A stretch of 64,000 nt of DNA from Notamacropus eugenii (GCF_028372415.1 NC_092872.1:393875853-393939852); one strand, 5' to 3'; shown: positions 11,128 to 23,965, counted from the first letter of the stretch. Translations and numbers: made by a program. Notes: generated from the sequence alone by a model not told the origin.

Positions 11128-12875
11128 TCACTTGGATGCTAGAGGCCTTCCAAAGTTTTCCTGACATTTTGAGCATACCAGGAGAACATTCTAGCTCTCT
11201 GTCATCCTTTTTCCTTCTCTCATGAGTACTATAGTGTGCACCTCCAGCCCACAGCATTGAATAGTATCCAAATCCATGTGAAAAAAGATTTCTTTAATTA
11301 TATTTTATTATTGTTTTTTAAGAAACATTAACTAATAATGAAGGCAAAAGAAGAATTAGAGAAAGTCAAAGCTGAAAAACATCTTGTGATCATAGGACAC
11401 CAACGAAGTTTTATTTGTTATTTTCTTCTCTTGTGCATTTTCTATCTGGATGTAAGCATTCTTTCAGAGAATAATGTAGGGTGTTGTTTTCCCTAATGGT
11501 TGAAAGAGCATATTTATGAAAATACAATATTTTGCAACAAAAAATGGCATATAAGATTACACTGTAATGGATTTCTACAGTGTCTTTAGGTGTACAGACA
11601 TGCTATTTGGTTTTTCTCAAACCTTGTATCTCGTATTAAATAAAATAACATGGACATAATATTAAATAAAAGAACAAGGGAGAAGATAACTCAGCAGTTT
11701 GCTTCTGTGGCATTTTCTATTACTGATCTTAGAAAGCAGTAAAGCGTGGCTTCTGTTGATTCACAGTGGGAAATAAAAGTTTAAGAAGTTGACTGTGTAA
11801 TCCATCTTTTCATACACAAATTATTTTTGAATATAATGGGATATACCCTACATTATCTTCCAAACTAGTTTTCACTTCATATTTAGCAAGATGATAGTTG
11901 GGTTATAATAATTAAAATTAGCTCTAACATTTTGGCAAATAGAAAGGTACATCTCATTCTGTTCTAAGGTCCATGTAGCATCATGGAGAGAAAGAACTAG
12001 ATAAATTCAAAGTGTTTCATTAGATGATATAATGTATTTTGCCTACAGGTTAGCAATAGAGAATGATTTTGCTGGGGTTGACGGAATAGACAGGGCAACA
12101 GAGAGGAGAGGGGATAGAAAAAGAAAACAGAAAATTTGCTTATCCCATTCATGTCTCAGAACTCAAACTCCACTATTACCAGACTCAAATAGCCCTTTGA
12201 AATGAAGGGATGCATATCCTCTTTTTTACCTAGAAACAGCTTGACTTATGGATAAGGGTACTAGAATCTCAACATTTTCCCTGATATGTCTCTGGAGTGT
12301 TTCCAGATCAATGGTTAAATTTTTGCTTGTTACACGAAGCTCTTTGACAGTCTGGTAAACATTATGGACCTTTTCTCAAAGTGATGTTTTGAAATATGTA
12401 AAATAAAAAAACACAGGATTACAAAAACCAAAATATCCTGAAATACGGTTATCAATATATTAAAAAAAAAGTTCAAAGACTCCAGATGAACAACTCCCAC
12501 TCCAGATGAAACCAAGAATAACACTTCTAATTTTTTAAGCATCTATGATCTTATTTGTGGGTGTAAACCTTGCACTGACAAAGATCATAAATCTTTCAAA
12601 TTTATTTTTGTGTAGTCTTTCAGAATTCTGAGCCTGAAAAAGTCATCCTGTAGCAAAACTGGTGCTCTAAAAAGACATAAGTTAGCTTTTGAAAACAGAC
12701 ATGGAGACAATCCCTTGCTCTCTACTTGAAAACTTTCCAACTTGGCAGGATCAGTCAAACCTTGTTCTCTGCTTCCATAGCCTACAAGAATGTAGGATCA
12801 CCTCCAAAACACAATGAGACTTTGGAAAACAGCTATGATTGTGGTCAAATATTGGTCACATTTAATATTCACAAA
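11128..12875. other. Unannotated sequence
   Basis: AT-rich, with no recognised repeat or coding frame. The short frames present have no domain. Confidence 0.4.
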
Positions 12876-12879
12876 TTGA

Positions 12880-13020
12880 GACAGCATGCTGTATTGGATA
12901 GAAAGCTACCCTTCCAGGTAGAAAAATCTAAGGTCAGGTTCCTGTCTCTTACATACACTAGCTGTGTGACTATGGGCAAGTTATTCACTGCCCTGTGTTT
13001 TCAGACAACTTTCTAAGAAT
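12880..13020 (+). mobile_element. MIR-like SINE, sense (diverged)
   Basis: GTATTGGATAGAAAGC, TAAGGTCAGGTTCC, then the conserved CTAGCTGTGTGACTATGGGCAAG block, followed by a decayed end. The reading frame at 12726-13016 crosses it by chance. Confidence 0.65.
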
Positions 13021-13164
13021 ATAAATTGCAGATGAGTAGTTGATCTGTGTTAAGGTAAGGAAAGGAATAGTAGAAGATTTCTATAATCATGATAAAGCAG
13101 TTCCTATTTAAAAAAAGAAAAAAACAAATCTCTCTTCATATAAATATATACTAGTGTGTTCAAT

Positions 13165-13290
13165 CAACTCATAAAAAATATTCCTAAACATTTATTAAGT
13201 ACCCACTATGAACCAGGCATTCTTCAAGGCATTCAAAACTACATATAATGTAGTCTTGTCAACAGCTTAAGAAAATCACAATACTTTATT
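13165..13290 (-). mobile_element. L2 LINE 3' end, antisense
   Basis: CCTAAACATTTATTAAGTACCC, ACTATGAACCAGGCATTC and CAACAGCTTAAGAAA align with the antisense L2 terminus. Confidence 0.6.
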
Positions 13291-13882
13291 GCTGGTCTCA
13301 GGAGGAACATGTTGTTCCCTATTTAAGAATGTTTTGTGATCATGGTGAGGATAAAGTCATATTACAACTGGGTTGTTAATATGCTGTAAATACAGACTGA
13401 AAAATTATTGAGAGATCCACTGTGAATTTATAATCTATCCAAAGATACTTACACAGTTAGAAACCTGAATTTTCTGCCTAGAGAGTTATAAGTTTTTGTT
13501 TGGACTAGAAGTCTGCTGTACTTGAATGCAGCTAGTTTAGTATTTCAGGAGTCATCATGTTATTTCCAGTGAGAATCGTAAAGAACTTTAATGGACTGAA
13601 ATGGTTGTTCTGATTTTAAATCTTTTGAAATAGAGGGATGAGGGTTAGGGAAGGATGTCAGAGAAAAATTAAATGTATCTATTATATTCACATAACTCCA
13701 AAGGTAAAAGATATTGTGTGCATATGCACATATATTCACATGTGTGCTATATGCATTTATTTATGTTTATATACATATATGTATGTTGGCATATAGGTGT
13801 ACCTATCTATCCCTTTTTAGTTGTGTGTATATTAGACCCACTCCTTAATTTTACTTGAACTCTTAATAGGGATCTAGCTGAA
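13291..13882. other. Unannotated sequence
   Basis: AT-rich; the 13720-13800 segment is a run of TATA/CATATG-like words without a regular unit. No gene. Confidence 0.4.
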
Positions 13883-13955
13883 TACACACACACACACACA
13901 CACACAGATGCACACACAAACACACATATATACTCATGCCACACACACACACACA
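13883..13955 (+). repeat. Interrupted (CA)n microsatellite
   Basis: Three CA blocks separated by GATG, an A-run, and TATATACTCATGCC. An older, degraded microsatellite. Confidence 0.93.
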
Positions 13956-14789
13956 ATCTGAGCCCAAGTTATAGTTCAGCTGGGACATTTGAAAACTAGA
14001 AACCTCTCTTCCTTTTTCCATTCCCCACCAAGTCATTTTAGAGGAATCTCTTCAGTTATCTTACCAATAGCTTCCAGATTTTAATACTACAGTTCCTTAA
14101 ATTGACAAGCACAGATATCATTGATCTATAAACAATACCGTAAGGTCACATTTCAGAGCACAGGACCCCATAACAGAGATAAATGCATTTTACTTCAACC
14201 CTCATCAATTTGAAAAACCTTGGGAATATTTTCTCTTTCTTGCATCTCAACTTTATTTATGAGCATAAATTGCTTAAGTGAGCAAATTCTCTAAATACTA
14301 TATCTGCAAAATGGTTCTGATAACAACAGCAAGCTGACATTTTATGGTGATAAAATGATACTGAGTAATCTTCCTCTGGTGCCTGTGCAGTTACTTTCAT
14401 AGACCAATCATTCTAGAAACCTTGTGATATAATTTACTTAATGGAAGACAATAGACAGGAAGGTACTCAGTAATAAAGGCATAGAATGGCCATCATTTTT
14501 CTGTTGTTAAATTTTAGTTTGTATTGATGATACAATTACCAAATCCTCTGGGACTTTCCTGAACCATATAGTTGTAATTACTCATTTAAACCTATGGTTT
14601 CTCTCTCTTTCTTCAGTTCTTTGATTGCCACTCTCTTTTATTTTGTGTCTGTGTAAAATTTTCTTTCTTATTTTGTTCTTTTATTTTTCTTCCATTGAGT
14701 GGAGTTTCAATTAGATCATGCTTCAGTCAGAGAAATATTTCAAAACAAAGGTATTTTAATTTTTTCCTTTAGACAAAGATATGGATTTG
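13956..14789. other. Unannotated sequence
   Basis: No repeat or coding signal recognised. Confidence 0.4.
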
Positions 14790-15100
14790 GTAAAAGGACT
14801 TTTCTTTTAAAAATCTTTTATTGATGCATTTTCTTTTCATACATCACTGACATTTCCCAGACACCTTTTCCAGACATTCTCCCCCACCTCTCTCCTTGAA
14901 ACAAAGATGGACTCTTAAACAAAGCATCTTGATTCATAGGCCATATGTGATGTGGACTTACTCACCCATAATCTATTGCTTTTCTTCTGAGAAAAGTCCT
15001 TATCAGTCCTTTGGAATCCAAGATAGTCATAGTATAAGTTTAAATTCTATTGTTTTTTTTACTTTCCTTTTTAGCATTGTGTTCTAATTTCTTTTCTTTG
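14790..15100 (-). mobile_element. L1-like LINE 3' remnant, antisense
   Basis: Begins with AATCTTTTATTGATGCATTTT and CATTTCCCAGACACC, the same layout as the element at 23055-23274. Both look like antisense 3' regions of an old L1-like LINE. The identity is tentative. Confidence 0.38.
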
Positions 15101-15838
15101 TATTAGTTGATTTAAGTCTTCCCAAATTTCTTCAGATTCCTCATATCAATCATCTCTTACTGTGTGAAGGCAGGCACTGGATAAGATGGCAAACTGTAAT
15201 TCGCAAAATATGAATCAGGATTAAGAAACAAGAGAGTCCTCCCACCTATTTATAATGATTTCTTTCTCTGATAACAGAATTGGGTAGTTCTGGACACAAG
15301 AAGAACTAAGTAGCATCATACAGCATAAAAATAAATTGCTTGTATTTCAATAGTCAGGAAATGAGTCACTGATGATGTGAGAGTCCTCCTTGGAATCAGC
15401 TCCCTGTGTACAGACAGACCACTAGCTTTTTAATTCAAATTAATATGAAATTGAAAGAATAAAAATTCGAACAAAGATATAGAATACAATTAAAATAACT
15501 CTAACTTGACCTATTTAAGTCAGTTATTAACATCAAAAATTGGGAATTTTGTGAAAGAATGCATTATAACAATTTCATAATGATTTTTGACTAATATGAA
15601 TCAATTACCTTAAGAAGAAGATGAAAGAACCTAGAAACTTCCTCATTCAGCAAGTCCTTTTTTTGTCTGACTCACTATGAGTCATAGAATACTACAGACC
15701 CTGAAACACTGAAGTTTAGAATCTTTTCCAAGAACAATCAGGAGGTAAGTGATGGATGTAAAGAGGCCTTCCATGGAATAACTGATTAAAAATAAAGAAA
15801 GTTAACAATAAAACATATGACTGTAGAGGGGAAAACAG
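15101..15838. other. Unannotated sequence
   Basis: No repeat or coding signal recognised. Confidence 0.4.
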
Positions 15839-15842
15839 GTGA

Positions 15843-17036
15843 GCTGGTCAATCAATCAACAAACATTTAACAAGGGTCTGCTGTGTGCCATGACGAACAA
15901 TGAAGACACAAGCAAAAGAAGTCCCCACCCTCAAGGAGCTTATTTCATTCTATTGGGGGAGACAAACATGGCAAGGCATAGGTATAGACAAGGTACATGC
16001 AAAGTAGACAGGGGAGAAGATATTAGTAATTGCTGGGACCTAGAAAGAGCTCCTACTAAAGATTTGACTTGAGCTGAGTTTTGAAGGAAACTGGAGATTC
16101 TAAAAGGAATTGTTGAGGAGGGGCAGAACATTTCATACATGGATGCCAGCCAGTGCAAAGGCACCAGGGAGACAGGAGTTGGAGTTCTGTATGAGCATTG
16201 TCAAGTAGGCTAGTTTGCTGGACTGTGGAGTATGTATAGAAGAATAGAATTTAAGAAGATTAGAGAAACAGGAAGAACTTAGGTTGTGGAAAATGTTAAA
16301 GGTCAAATAAAAAGGCTTATAATAAACACTGGAATTTCTGAATGTAGAGAGTGACTTCTCAGATCTATCTGCAAGACAGTTTTCTAGGAGATGTATTTGC
16401 ATAGGCAGGGAAGCAAATTAGGAGGCTGTGGCATTTGTCTATGCAAAATGTTCTGAACCCAAGAGATTACTGTGTGAGTGAAGAGAATGGAACCTATATG
16501 AAACGTTATGGAGATAGAATGGCAAGATTTGGCAACTGATTATATATATACAGAGTGAAGGAGAGTGAGAGATTGAGGATGACATTGAGATTGTAAACCT
16601 GGGGAACTGTTGTCGTTCTAAGAGTAATAGGGAACTTTGAATGAAGAGCATGTTTGGAATTTTAAAAACTGAGTTTTATTTTAGACATATTGATTATGAG
16701 ATCACCAAGTTGAGAACTGTAAGAGACCTCATTGGTATGTAGTTCAGCCCATACATGAAAGGAACACCCACTATGATGTGTATGTCCAGTAGCAAATTTG
16801 TGGTGCAGAAATAAAACTCAGGAAAGAGACTAGGACTGGATATATAGATCTGGAAGTCTTATAAAAAGAGATCTAAATAGGGAACTGATGAAGCTACCAA
16901 TTGAAAGAGTGTAGAGAGAAAGGAGAAGTCCCAGGATAGAACTTTGATGTGCACTTGAAATTAGTGAACATATCATAGAAGATAAACCAGCAAGAGAAAA
17001 TAAATAAAAGAGGTAGGAAGGAGAGAGGGGGAAAGA

Positions 17037-17109
<73 letters not shown>

Positions 17110-17850
17110 ATGAAAATGTAGGGAAAAAAGATTATCTTGCAGTAAAGAGTGAAGAACAACAATGAAAAATACTGCAGAGAGGTCAAAAAGTGTGAAAATT
17201 GAGAAAAGACAATTAGATTTTGTAACTGAATTCACTGTGGCTTTGGTAAGAGTAGTTTCAATTAATGACTAGTAGGGGCATTGAGTGAAGTTGACTTTTT
17301 CAAGGACTTCAGCAGAACAGGGAAGAAAATGTATGGAAAATAGCTAGGGTGTTATCTAGTAAATTTTTTTAAAGATTGGGAATACTTGGCCATGTTTATG
17401 GGAAGCAGGGAAGGAAATAATGGATAGAAATCAAAGATTATAAGAAGAAGGGTAGGAGGGTAATTTGATAGGTAACATGAGAGGTCAAGAAAAAAGATAC
17501 ATGTAAAAAAATTGGTCTTGGAAAGAATATCTTCATCAGTGAGTAGGGTAAAGGAGGAGATAGTAGGGAATGAATTTGGAAAAATATGAGAATGAGGGAG
17601 CTTGAAGTGAATGACCTCTAGCTTTTCAATAAAGTATGGTGCACCATCTTTAGCTGAAAGAATAGGAAGAAGGAATGAGGTGGAAAGAAGAGCCTTGGCA
17701 TGGACATTGTGATGATTAGAGAGAATCATTGATAATATTAAATCAATTGTGGAAATGCTAAAGAATTGCATTACTGAAAGGAGGTCTGAGTTGAAATTAT
17801 AAATTTCATAAATTTTGCATATACATAAATTTTGAATGCATCCTGTCATC
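15843..17850 (-). mobile_element. L2 LINE, antisense, about 2 kb
   Basis: Old L2 running right to left. On the plus strand the order is TCAATCAATCAACAAACATTT (3' terminus), CACCCTCAAGGAGCTTATTTC, GAGCTGAGTTTTGAAGGAAAC, AGTGCAAAGGCACCAGGG, then GAGAGATTGAGGATGACATTG and AGACATATTGATTATGAGATC from ORF2. A (GA)n microsatellite has grown inside it. No intact ORF2 remains; reverse frames near 16133-16651 and 17352-17849 are remnants or chance. The part beyond about 17330 is less certain. Confidence 0.68.
17015..17107 (+). repeat. (GA)n microsatellite in a 93-base homopurine run
   Basis: Pure purine on the plus strand from the first base to the last, of which 17043-17107 is perfect GA. The two reverse frames across it are Ser-Leu repeats and are not genes. 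Confidence 0.96.
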
Positions 17851-18240
17851 TCATTTGCATGCCTTCCTTTACCTCTATTCAGCAGGCTGTAAATAAGATC
17901 AGAGGATTTGGGTGGAGGAAGTAATCCAGGGTTTCTTAATTATACAATAGAAATTCCAGACGACTTGAAATGGTAAGCAGATCTGGAGGAGGACTTTGAT
18001 AGGGTAGGGCACCACTGGATAGAAAGGAGAGCATCATCATGGTCTCATGATGCAAATTCCCTATTTGTTAGATGGTAGAGTTCCTGCTTCAGGGAGAGTC
18101 CTGATGACCTGTAATGGAAGTGCTTTAGTGAGACATTGGCACATTCTATAACTGGTTCCTACTGTTAACTGTGAGATGAACAGCAGTCTCTTTGAGGGCT
18201 CAGATGGAGCTAGAGAAGCCTTAAAAAACTAGCAAACAGA
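17851..18240. other. Unannotated, possibly L2 extension
   Basis: No clear landmark. It may be the 5' continuation of the reverse L2. Confidence 0.3.
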
Positions 18241-18244
18241 CTTT

Positions 18245-19736
18245 TAGCTATTTTTTCTTCTTAAAAAATGTTTCATTTTAATCAGTCAAGATCTGCCTGA
18301 TCACCTCTCCCATCCTAGCCAAGAACACAAGAAAAAAAAACCTGTTGAAAACATATAGTCAATCAAAATAGTTTTCAACATTGGCCATGTAGGGAACTGT
18401 TTCTTTCTTTTAAAAATATTTATTTATTGTTTGTATTCAATGTTCACTTTTATAAGATTTTGAGTTCAATTTTTTATCTCTCCCCTAACCCCTCCTCAAG
18501 ACAGCATGCAATCTTGATATAGGCTATACATATACAGTCATATTAAATCTATTTCAACATTAGTCATTTTGTGAAAGAAGAATCAGAACAAAAGGGAAGA
18601 ACCACAAGAAAGGAAAAAAAAAGAAGACAAAATAATATGCTTTGATGTGAATCCAGAATCCAAAATTCTTTCTCTGGATGTGGATAGCTTTTTCCATAAG
18701 AATCTTTTGGAATTGTCTTAGATCATTGCTTTGTTGAGAAGAACTAAAATCAGTGCAACTCCATCAACAATGGGATAGTGTTCCAATTTTCCCACATCTT
18801 CTCCAACATTTATTATTTTCCTTTTTTTTGTCATGTTAGCCAATGTGATATGTGTGATGTGGTAGAGAACTGTTTGTTTCATTCTACATTGAGTCCTTTG
18901 CCTCTCTATCAGGAGGTGGACACCATGTTCCATTATTACTCCTCTGGAATTCTGGTTGATCATTATGCTGATAAAAGTTCAGCACAATTGTATTTGTATT
19001 CTATCACATTTATACGTTATAATTTGTCATTCCATTTCCCAATTTATGGACACCTTCAGATTCCCATTTTTTGCCACCTCAAAAACAACCACTTTTTTGT
19101 ATATACTTAATTTTTTTGCTTAGGACTAATGCTATCCTTATTCTACTCTCCCTCTAATTTTCCATCCCTTCTCCCTTTTCCCTTCTATTTCCCCTTTGAG
19201 CGAAATGTAGTTCCATACCCAACTCTGTATTGTGTATTCTTGTACTTTTTATCAATTCAAATGAAAGTGAGATTCCAGAGTTAGCTACTCTCCTCTTCTT
19301 CTTGTTGGCATAGTTGCCTACTTGTGGATCCTGATTATGTGAGATAATTTCCCCAAATCTTCCTTTTCTTTCCTCTCCCACTTTGTGTATTCCTCTTCCC
19401 ATGTTTTCCATTCATTTTTGTAAGATCAGACAGAAATAACAGAATCACTCTCAGGTACAGTTTATTTGGATTCCCTCTATGAATCCTGATGATGATAGAG
19501 TTCAGAGAGGACACAGGAACCATCCTCCCATTTTTGAACAAAAACATTATATCCTTGTTTAGTCCTTTAATATTGTTATTCGTATTTGCCTTTTTCTGTC
19601 TCTTCACTCCTCTGTTTGACCTTAAAAAGTTTTTCCATACCTCTAGTCTTTTCATCAGAAATGCTTAAAAGAGCTCTATTGCATTAAAGGTCATTTTCCC
19701 TCTGTAACATTATATTCAATTTTGCTGGGTATTCTT

Positions 19737-19795
<59 letters not shown>

Positions 19796-21040
19796 GAGCT
19801 TATATCCATTGCCTTGTGCAATATCATTTTCCAAGTTCTCTGCTCCTTTATTGTGGTGGCTGTGATTTAGTGTGTGAGTCTGACTGTGACTCCTTGAAAC
19901 TCTAATTCTTTCTTTCTGCAAACACTGGATTTTGGCTATGGTGTTCCTTAGTTTTCATTTGGGGATTTCTTTCAGGAAATGATCGTGGATTCTTTTTCTT
20001 TGTTCTCTGGTTCTGAGATATCTGAGAAGTGTTTTTTAAGATTTCTTGAAATATGACGTCTAAGCATCTTTTTTTCTTTTTCTAATAACATTCAGATGAT
20101 TCTTAAATACACCAATGTTTAAATTTCTTCTTTATATTTTTCTAGGTCTCTCTTTTTTTCCTTTGGCTATGAGATACCTTACATTTTCTTCCATTTTTTT
20201 GAAATTGTTTTAATATTTCTTATTGTCTCATGGAGTCACTGGCTTCTTTTTCGCCCATTCAAATTTTCAGGAAGTTTGCTACTTGTTTAAGATTTTCCAT
20301 CTCTTGTACTAATATTCCCTTTCCAGTTCTTTTTTTCCCATGGCTCTCATTTCTTTTCCATTGCTTTTCCCCCTAGAACTCTCATTCCATTTACAAAATG
20401 AACAAGTGTTCATTTTTAACTATTCATTCATTTTCCAGAAATTCTAATTGATTTTGTGACCAAATTGTATTTTTCTATGAAGAGTTTCTTTAGAGTCATT
20501 ATCTTCTTTGTTTGTGTCTTGAGCATCTGTACCATAATATTCATTCATTATGGTAGGGTTCTTTTTCCAGCTTGTTTTCTGATTTTGGACTTGGCTGGAC
20601 TCTCCCACATTTATGGAGGGAAAGCCTGGGCTAGTCCTGTTGTTACTTTCTTGGCATATTTAGTATTGTGTTATTCCAGGACTCAGGGACAAGCTGGGGA
20701 GCTGCAAACTTTTAGAACTTCCAGAGTTGCCTGAATAAGGCCACAATCTGGTTACGATCTCCCTGATTTGAGTTCTCAGAGTTGCTGACTTGGGTTTTTG
20801 TCTATGCTAGAGTAGACTGCTGTTGGACTCTGTCCCTGTCAGCCAACTGGAATGCTCTGTTGGTTCAGAGTGGCAGAATTACAGGCTACTCTTTGGTCTA
20901 GAGTTCCTGCTTTAGTTATTCTTTTGCAGTCTAGGTTAGATGCTGGAGGTGAGACTGCTCTGTGCTAGTGCCTGAGACATACCGCAGCTGCCATGGCTTC
21001 TGAACTTCCTTCTTTCTCCACAAATAGTATAGAACCAGGA
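18245..21040 (-). mobile_element. L1-type LINE, antisense, decayed
   Basis: Runs right to left. The 3' UTR lies near 18410-18780 (AAGATTTTGAGTTCAATTTT, GACAGCATGCAATCTTGATATAGG, AAGAATCAGAACAAAAGGG). Then come remains of the ORF2 end and UTR, with the AACAATGGGATAGTGTTCC and GTCATGTTAGCCAATGTGATA blocks. ORF1 remains lie near 19640-20400 (CTGGATTTTGGCTATGGTG; GGGGATTTCTTTCAGGAAATGAT). A 5' UTR near 20570-21040 has GCTTCTGAACTTCCTTC. Most of ORF2 is missing, so the element is HAL1-like or internally deleted. The first 165 bases are less certain. A (CA)n lies inside. Confidence 0.7.
19739..19789 (+). repeat. (CA)n microsatellite inside L1
   Basis: About 25 perfect AC units in the ORF1 part of the reverse L1. 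Confidence 0.96.
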
Positions 21041-21334
21041 ATGGGTAGAAAATTATTTTCTTTTTGCAGTAAACAGCAAGTAGTTCAGTTTATTTGAATT
21101 ATAGGATGAATTGAGAATAGGTGGGTGAAATAATACTGGAAAAGTAGGTTTGATCCATCTTTTCAAAGGGCCCTGAATGTCAGGTCAGACAGTTGGAACT
21201 TTATTGAAGAAAATATAATACAAGTTTGTAGTTTAGAGGTCCCTATGAGACTTCAGCTAATATTGCTTCAATGAAAGATGTGACAGTCATAATTTGAGGA
21301 TAACATTCTCACTGGGTGAGAATTAGCAGTAGTA

Positions 21335-21500
21335 AAGTGGATAGATAGGAAGCCTGAGAGTTAGGGAGAACTGGTTTTATTTCCTTTCACTAACACATTC
21401 AGTCTATGTTACTCTGGGCAAGTCACTTAACCTCTCGGCACCCCTGGCAATTCTCTGAGGTTCTAAATTGTAGAACTGGTGCTGATTTGCTTTCATAGAT
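21335..21500 (+). mobile_element. tRNA-derived SINE, sense (diverged)
   Basis: TAAAGTGGATAGATAGGAAGCC, then ACTCTGGGCAAGTCACTTAACC, TGAGGTTCTAAATTGTAGA. These fit an old SINE of the MIR/marsupial tRNA class; the subfamily is not clear. Confidence 0.55.
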
Positions 21501-21559
21501 GAAGTTTTCTCTCCAGAAACTCTTTATGCTTATGAAATTTTGTATACACATATTCATAT

Positions 21560-21668
21560 ATACCTATTAGAATGTAAGCTATTCGTCATCAAGAACTGTT
21601 TTTGCTTTATATTTTCAGCACCAGTGCCTACCTCATAGTACATACTACAGAAATATTTACTGATTGAT
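21560..21668 (+). mobile_element. L2 LINE 3' terminus, sense
   Basis: TTAGAATGTAAGCTATTCGTC, TTTTCAGCACCAGTGCCTAC, ATATTTACTGATTGATTA: the terminal L2 block and its short TGATTGA tail. Confidence 0.75.
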
Positions 21669-22519
21669 TAAAAATCAGAAGTCTGGTCCCTGCAAAGCTT
21701 CTCACTGGACAGACTCCTAAAGTAGAAGTGCAAATGTGAGTTTACTTTTTAATAGGGAAATGGAATAATATTTCTAAATGGGTAATGAATGACAGAGATA
21801 AAGCAAGTGGTTTATTTATACAAATGTGTAAATACTGTACTTTGCATCAAGGACAAAATAATGTCATCTCTTCAAAGAGTCAGGGCTCTCTAGATAGCCT
21901 TCAGGAATCAACACATGCATTCTTTCACTAGATAGTTTCACTTTTTATGGGCATCAAGGGCATGACAGGAGAATACAACAGGGGGACAAAACATTGGAAT
22001 AATTTCTGAATTGTAATTGAAGTATAGATTAATTTGTATTATGATGAGAGATTAGCAAACTGTCAAAATGAAATTAAAACTCATACACCCAGCCCCTTAC
22101 CTAATTGTAGTTTTTCCCAGAGAAAGCATACTCATTCTGATCAAATTACCTCAGGCTCAAGTTATACTCAGGCTGATCATCTGTATTTCAAGCTGTTCTT
22201 TGGCATTTGAAACACTGCTTTCCCCAAAGGAGTTGCAATTTATTCTCCCACATATCTTCCAATATGTACCTGGAGATTTCATATGCTGCTTGGAGAATGA
22301 AATGGAACTCTGAGATCACACTTTACACAATCTCCTCATACTATCTATAAGTCACAACAGTTTTCCAAATAGCACACGATATAGGTAACACATAATTTCT
22401 GCTAAAAAAAGATGACAATTTTATTTATCAATAAATAAAACCTAAAAACAAACTAAAAAATCACTAACTCTTTTCTAGAGTTCCAAACTGACAAAGAAGA
22501 AGAAAACTAGTCAGGAGTT
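21669..22519. other. Unannotated sequence
   Basis: No clear repeat or gene. The frame at 22068-22313 has no recognisable domain. Confidence 0.4.
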
Positions 22520-22870
22520 GTTTAACTATTTTATATTTATCTTGCGTGGCATATTATAAAGTGCTAAGAGAAGAGCAAATGTTTTAATTAAAATGAACAA
22601 TTTTCTGAGGGAAGACAATTGCTATGTTTGCTAACTGAATTTAATGTGTTACACAGCCAAACCAGGTCCTTAATGAATGCTAACTTTTTAAACGCCACAT
22701 GAAGCAGCAATGGTTGTTCCTGCATATTTATTCAAGGTAATTGATAGAAATGTTTAATTAAATATTGTGAAGGGTAATTCTTTAGCTTTCTCTGTCAGAC
22801 AAATTGAAACCATGAGATTCTGAGATTATTTGGCTGAACTTTCTGGTTTAATTAACTGAAGGCTCAAAAA
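22520..22870. promoter_or_regulatory. Candidate conserved noncoding element
   Basis: Repeat-free and AT-rich with several TTAATTAA/TTTAATTA words, AACAATTTTCTG, TGACAGACAAATTG-type words and a GCCACATGAAGC block. It does not match the decayed repeats around it. Function is inferred only from composition. Confidence 0.28.
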
Positions 22871-22970
22871 GAAAGGGAAGACAATGAGGATAGAATTTAG
22901 GTATTTTTAAAAAATGCATATATTCCTGGGAATCTGGTAGAAGTCACACTGTTATATGCCCTAACATCTT

Positions 22971-22972
<2 letters not shown>

Positions 22973-23038
<66 letters not shown>
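22973..23038 (+). repeat. (GT)n microsatellite
   Basis: Thirty-three perfect GT units. Confidence 0.97.
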
Positions 23039-23040
<2 letters not shown>

Positions 23041-23054
23041 GGTGGTAGGGAAAT

Positions 23055-23274
23055 TGATTGGTAAAAACTGCCATCTTTTTTTATATCATATCCATTCCTC
23101 TACCCCATTCAGAAAGCCATCCTTTTAACAATAAATAATATATGGTAAATTGATATATAGAGGAAAAGAGTTCAGCAAAATAAATAATACATCAATTAAG
23201 TGAAACATTATATATATACTGTTTGACACCCATAGACTCCCACATTGTATCAGTAGGCACCCCAATATACACAA
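23055..23274 (-). mobile_element. Old L1-like LINE 3' region, antisense, left half
   Basis: Contains AGAAAGCCATCCTTTTAACAA, GAGTTCAGCAAAATAAATAA and GACACCCATAGACTCCCACA. It continues after the LTR at 23875-23965 with TTGCTGTTGTATTTTC, TAGTCATTATGTGTATGG and TTTTCCTGGTTCTACT, so the LTR split one element. Confidence 0.5.
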
Positions 23275-23872
23275 GGGGGTCTGCTACCACAGGTTCTTTG
23301 ATCTGCCTCTCCAAAAGAAAAGACAACTTTTGAGGGGTTAACAATCACTTTAATCAAGCACAGGAATCAGAGAAAATCAAAATCAAAATTTCATAGAAAT
23401 AAAAAATCAACAGACAACAGGTCCAAATTGCCTGACCATTAACATACATACATTTTTACCAGAGAGGGAAGCACTAACATCTGGGTTTTCAAAGTCAGGG
23501 GGCTCCTTAGTGGCTTCCCAGAGTCTTGTCTGGCACACAAAGCTTCTTCTAAAAACTAAGCCCTAAAGTAAAAGTGCACCTCAGAGTCTTTATATACTTT
23601 TTAGAACCAGAGGGCATCACATACCTTGAGAACCAGTGCCTCATTAACAAAAAGGTGTGGGCTTTCCTACAAATCTTCCCAGGTCAATCAATGAATGGGT
23701 GGGAAAGATCCTCCTCAATCACATAATTCAATCAGAGGCATTTTTAGTAAAACAAAAACAGCAAAAAATCCTACTTTGCTTGCCCTTACGCATTAAAAAA
23801 CAAAAAAAAAAAAAGGAAGGAGGTGCATTCTTACAACTCTTATTTGGTTCCAAATTGGGCTATTAAAATCAC
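23275..23872 (-). mobile_element. Probable solo LTR of an endogenous retrovirus, antisense
   Basis: About 600 bases between two halves of one older repeat. On the minus strand the parts come in LTR order: an A/T-rich U3; a TATA box (AGTATATAAAG, plus-strand 23586-23600 region); about 240 bases further on an ATTAAA poly(A) signal (plus 23347-23353); then a short U5. A TG-starting left end (23282) and a CA near 23870 are plausible limits, but the target duplication is unclear (a CACAA occurs near both ends). No internal retroviral genes are next to it, so it is solo. The open frame at 23657-23866 lies in U3 and is not a gene. Confidence 0.6.
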
Positions 23873-23874
23873 AC

Positions 23875-23965
23875 AAAGTTCAATTTAGAGATTTTTGCTG
23901 TTGTATTTTCTATTTACATTGATATAGTCATTATGTGTATGGTTTTCCTGGTTCTACTAATTTTA
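23875..23965 (-). mobile_element. Old L1-like LINE 3' region, antisense, right half
   Basis: The continuation of the LINE that starts at 23055, resumed after the LTR. Confidence 0.5.

Noticed and set aside
16830..17235. 113- and 118-codon reverse frames
   Set aside because: Ser-Leu repeats from the (GA)n microsatellite.
17352..17849. 165-codon reverse frame, among the longest in the window
   Set aside because: Lies in an old antisense L2 region or its flank; composition is Leu/Phe/Ser-rich and no domain is visible.
19691..19921. 76-codon reverse frame
   Set aside because: Contains a Cys-Val run from the (CA)n in a dead L1.
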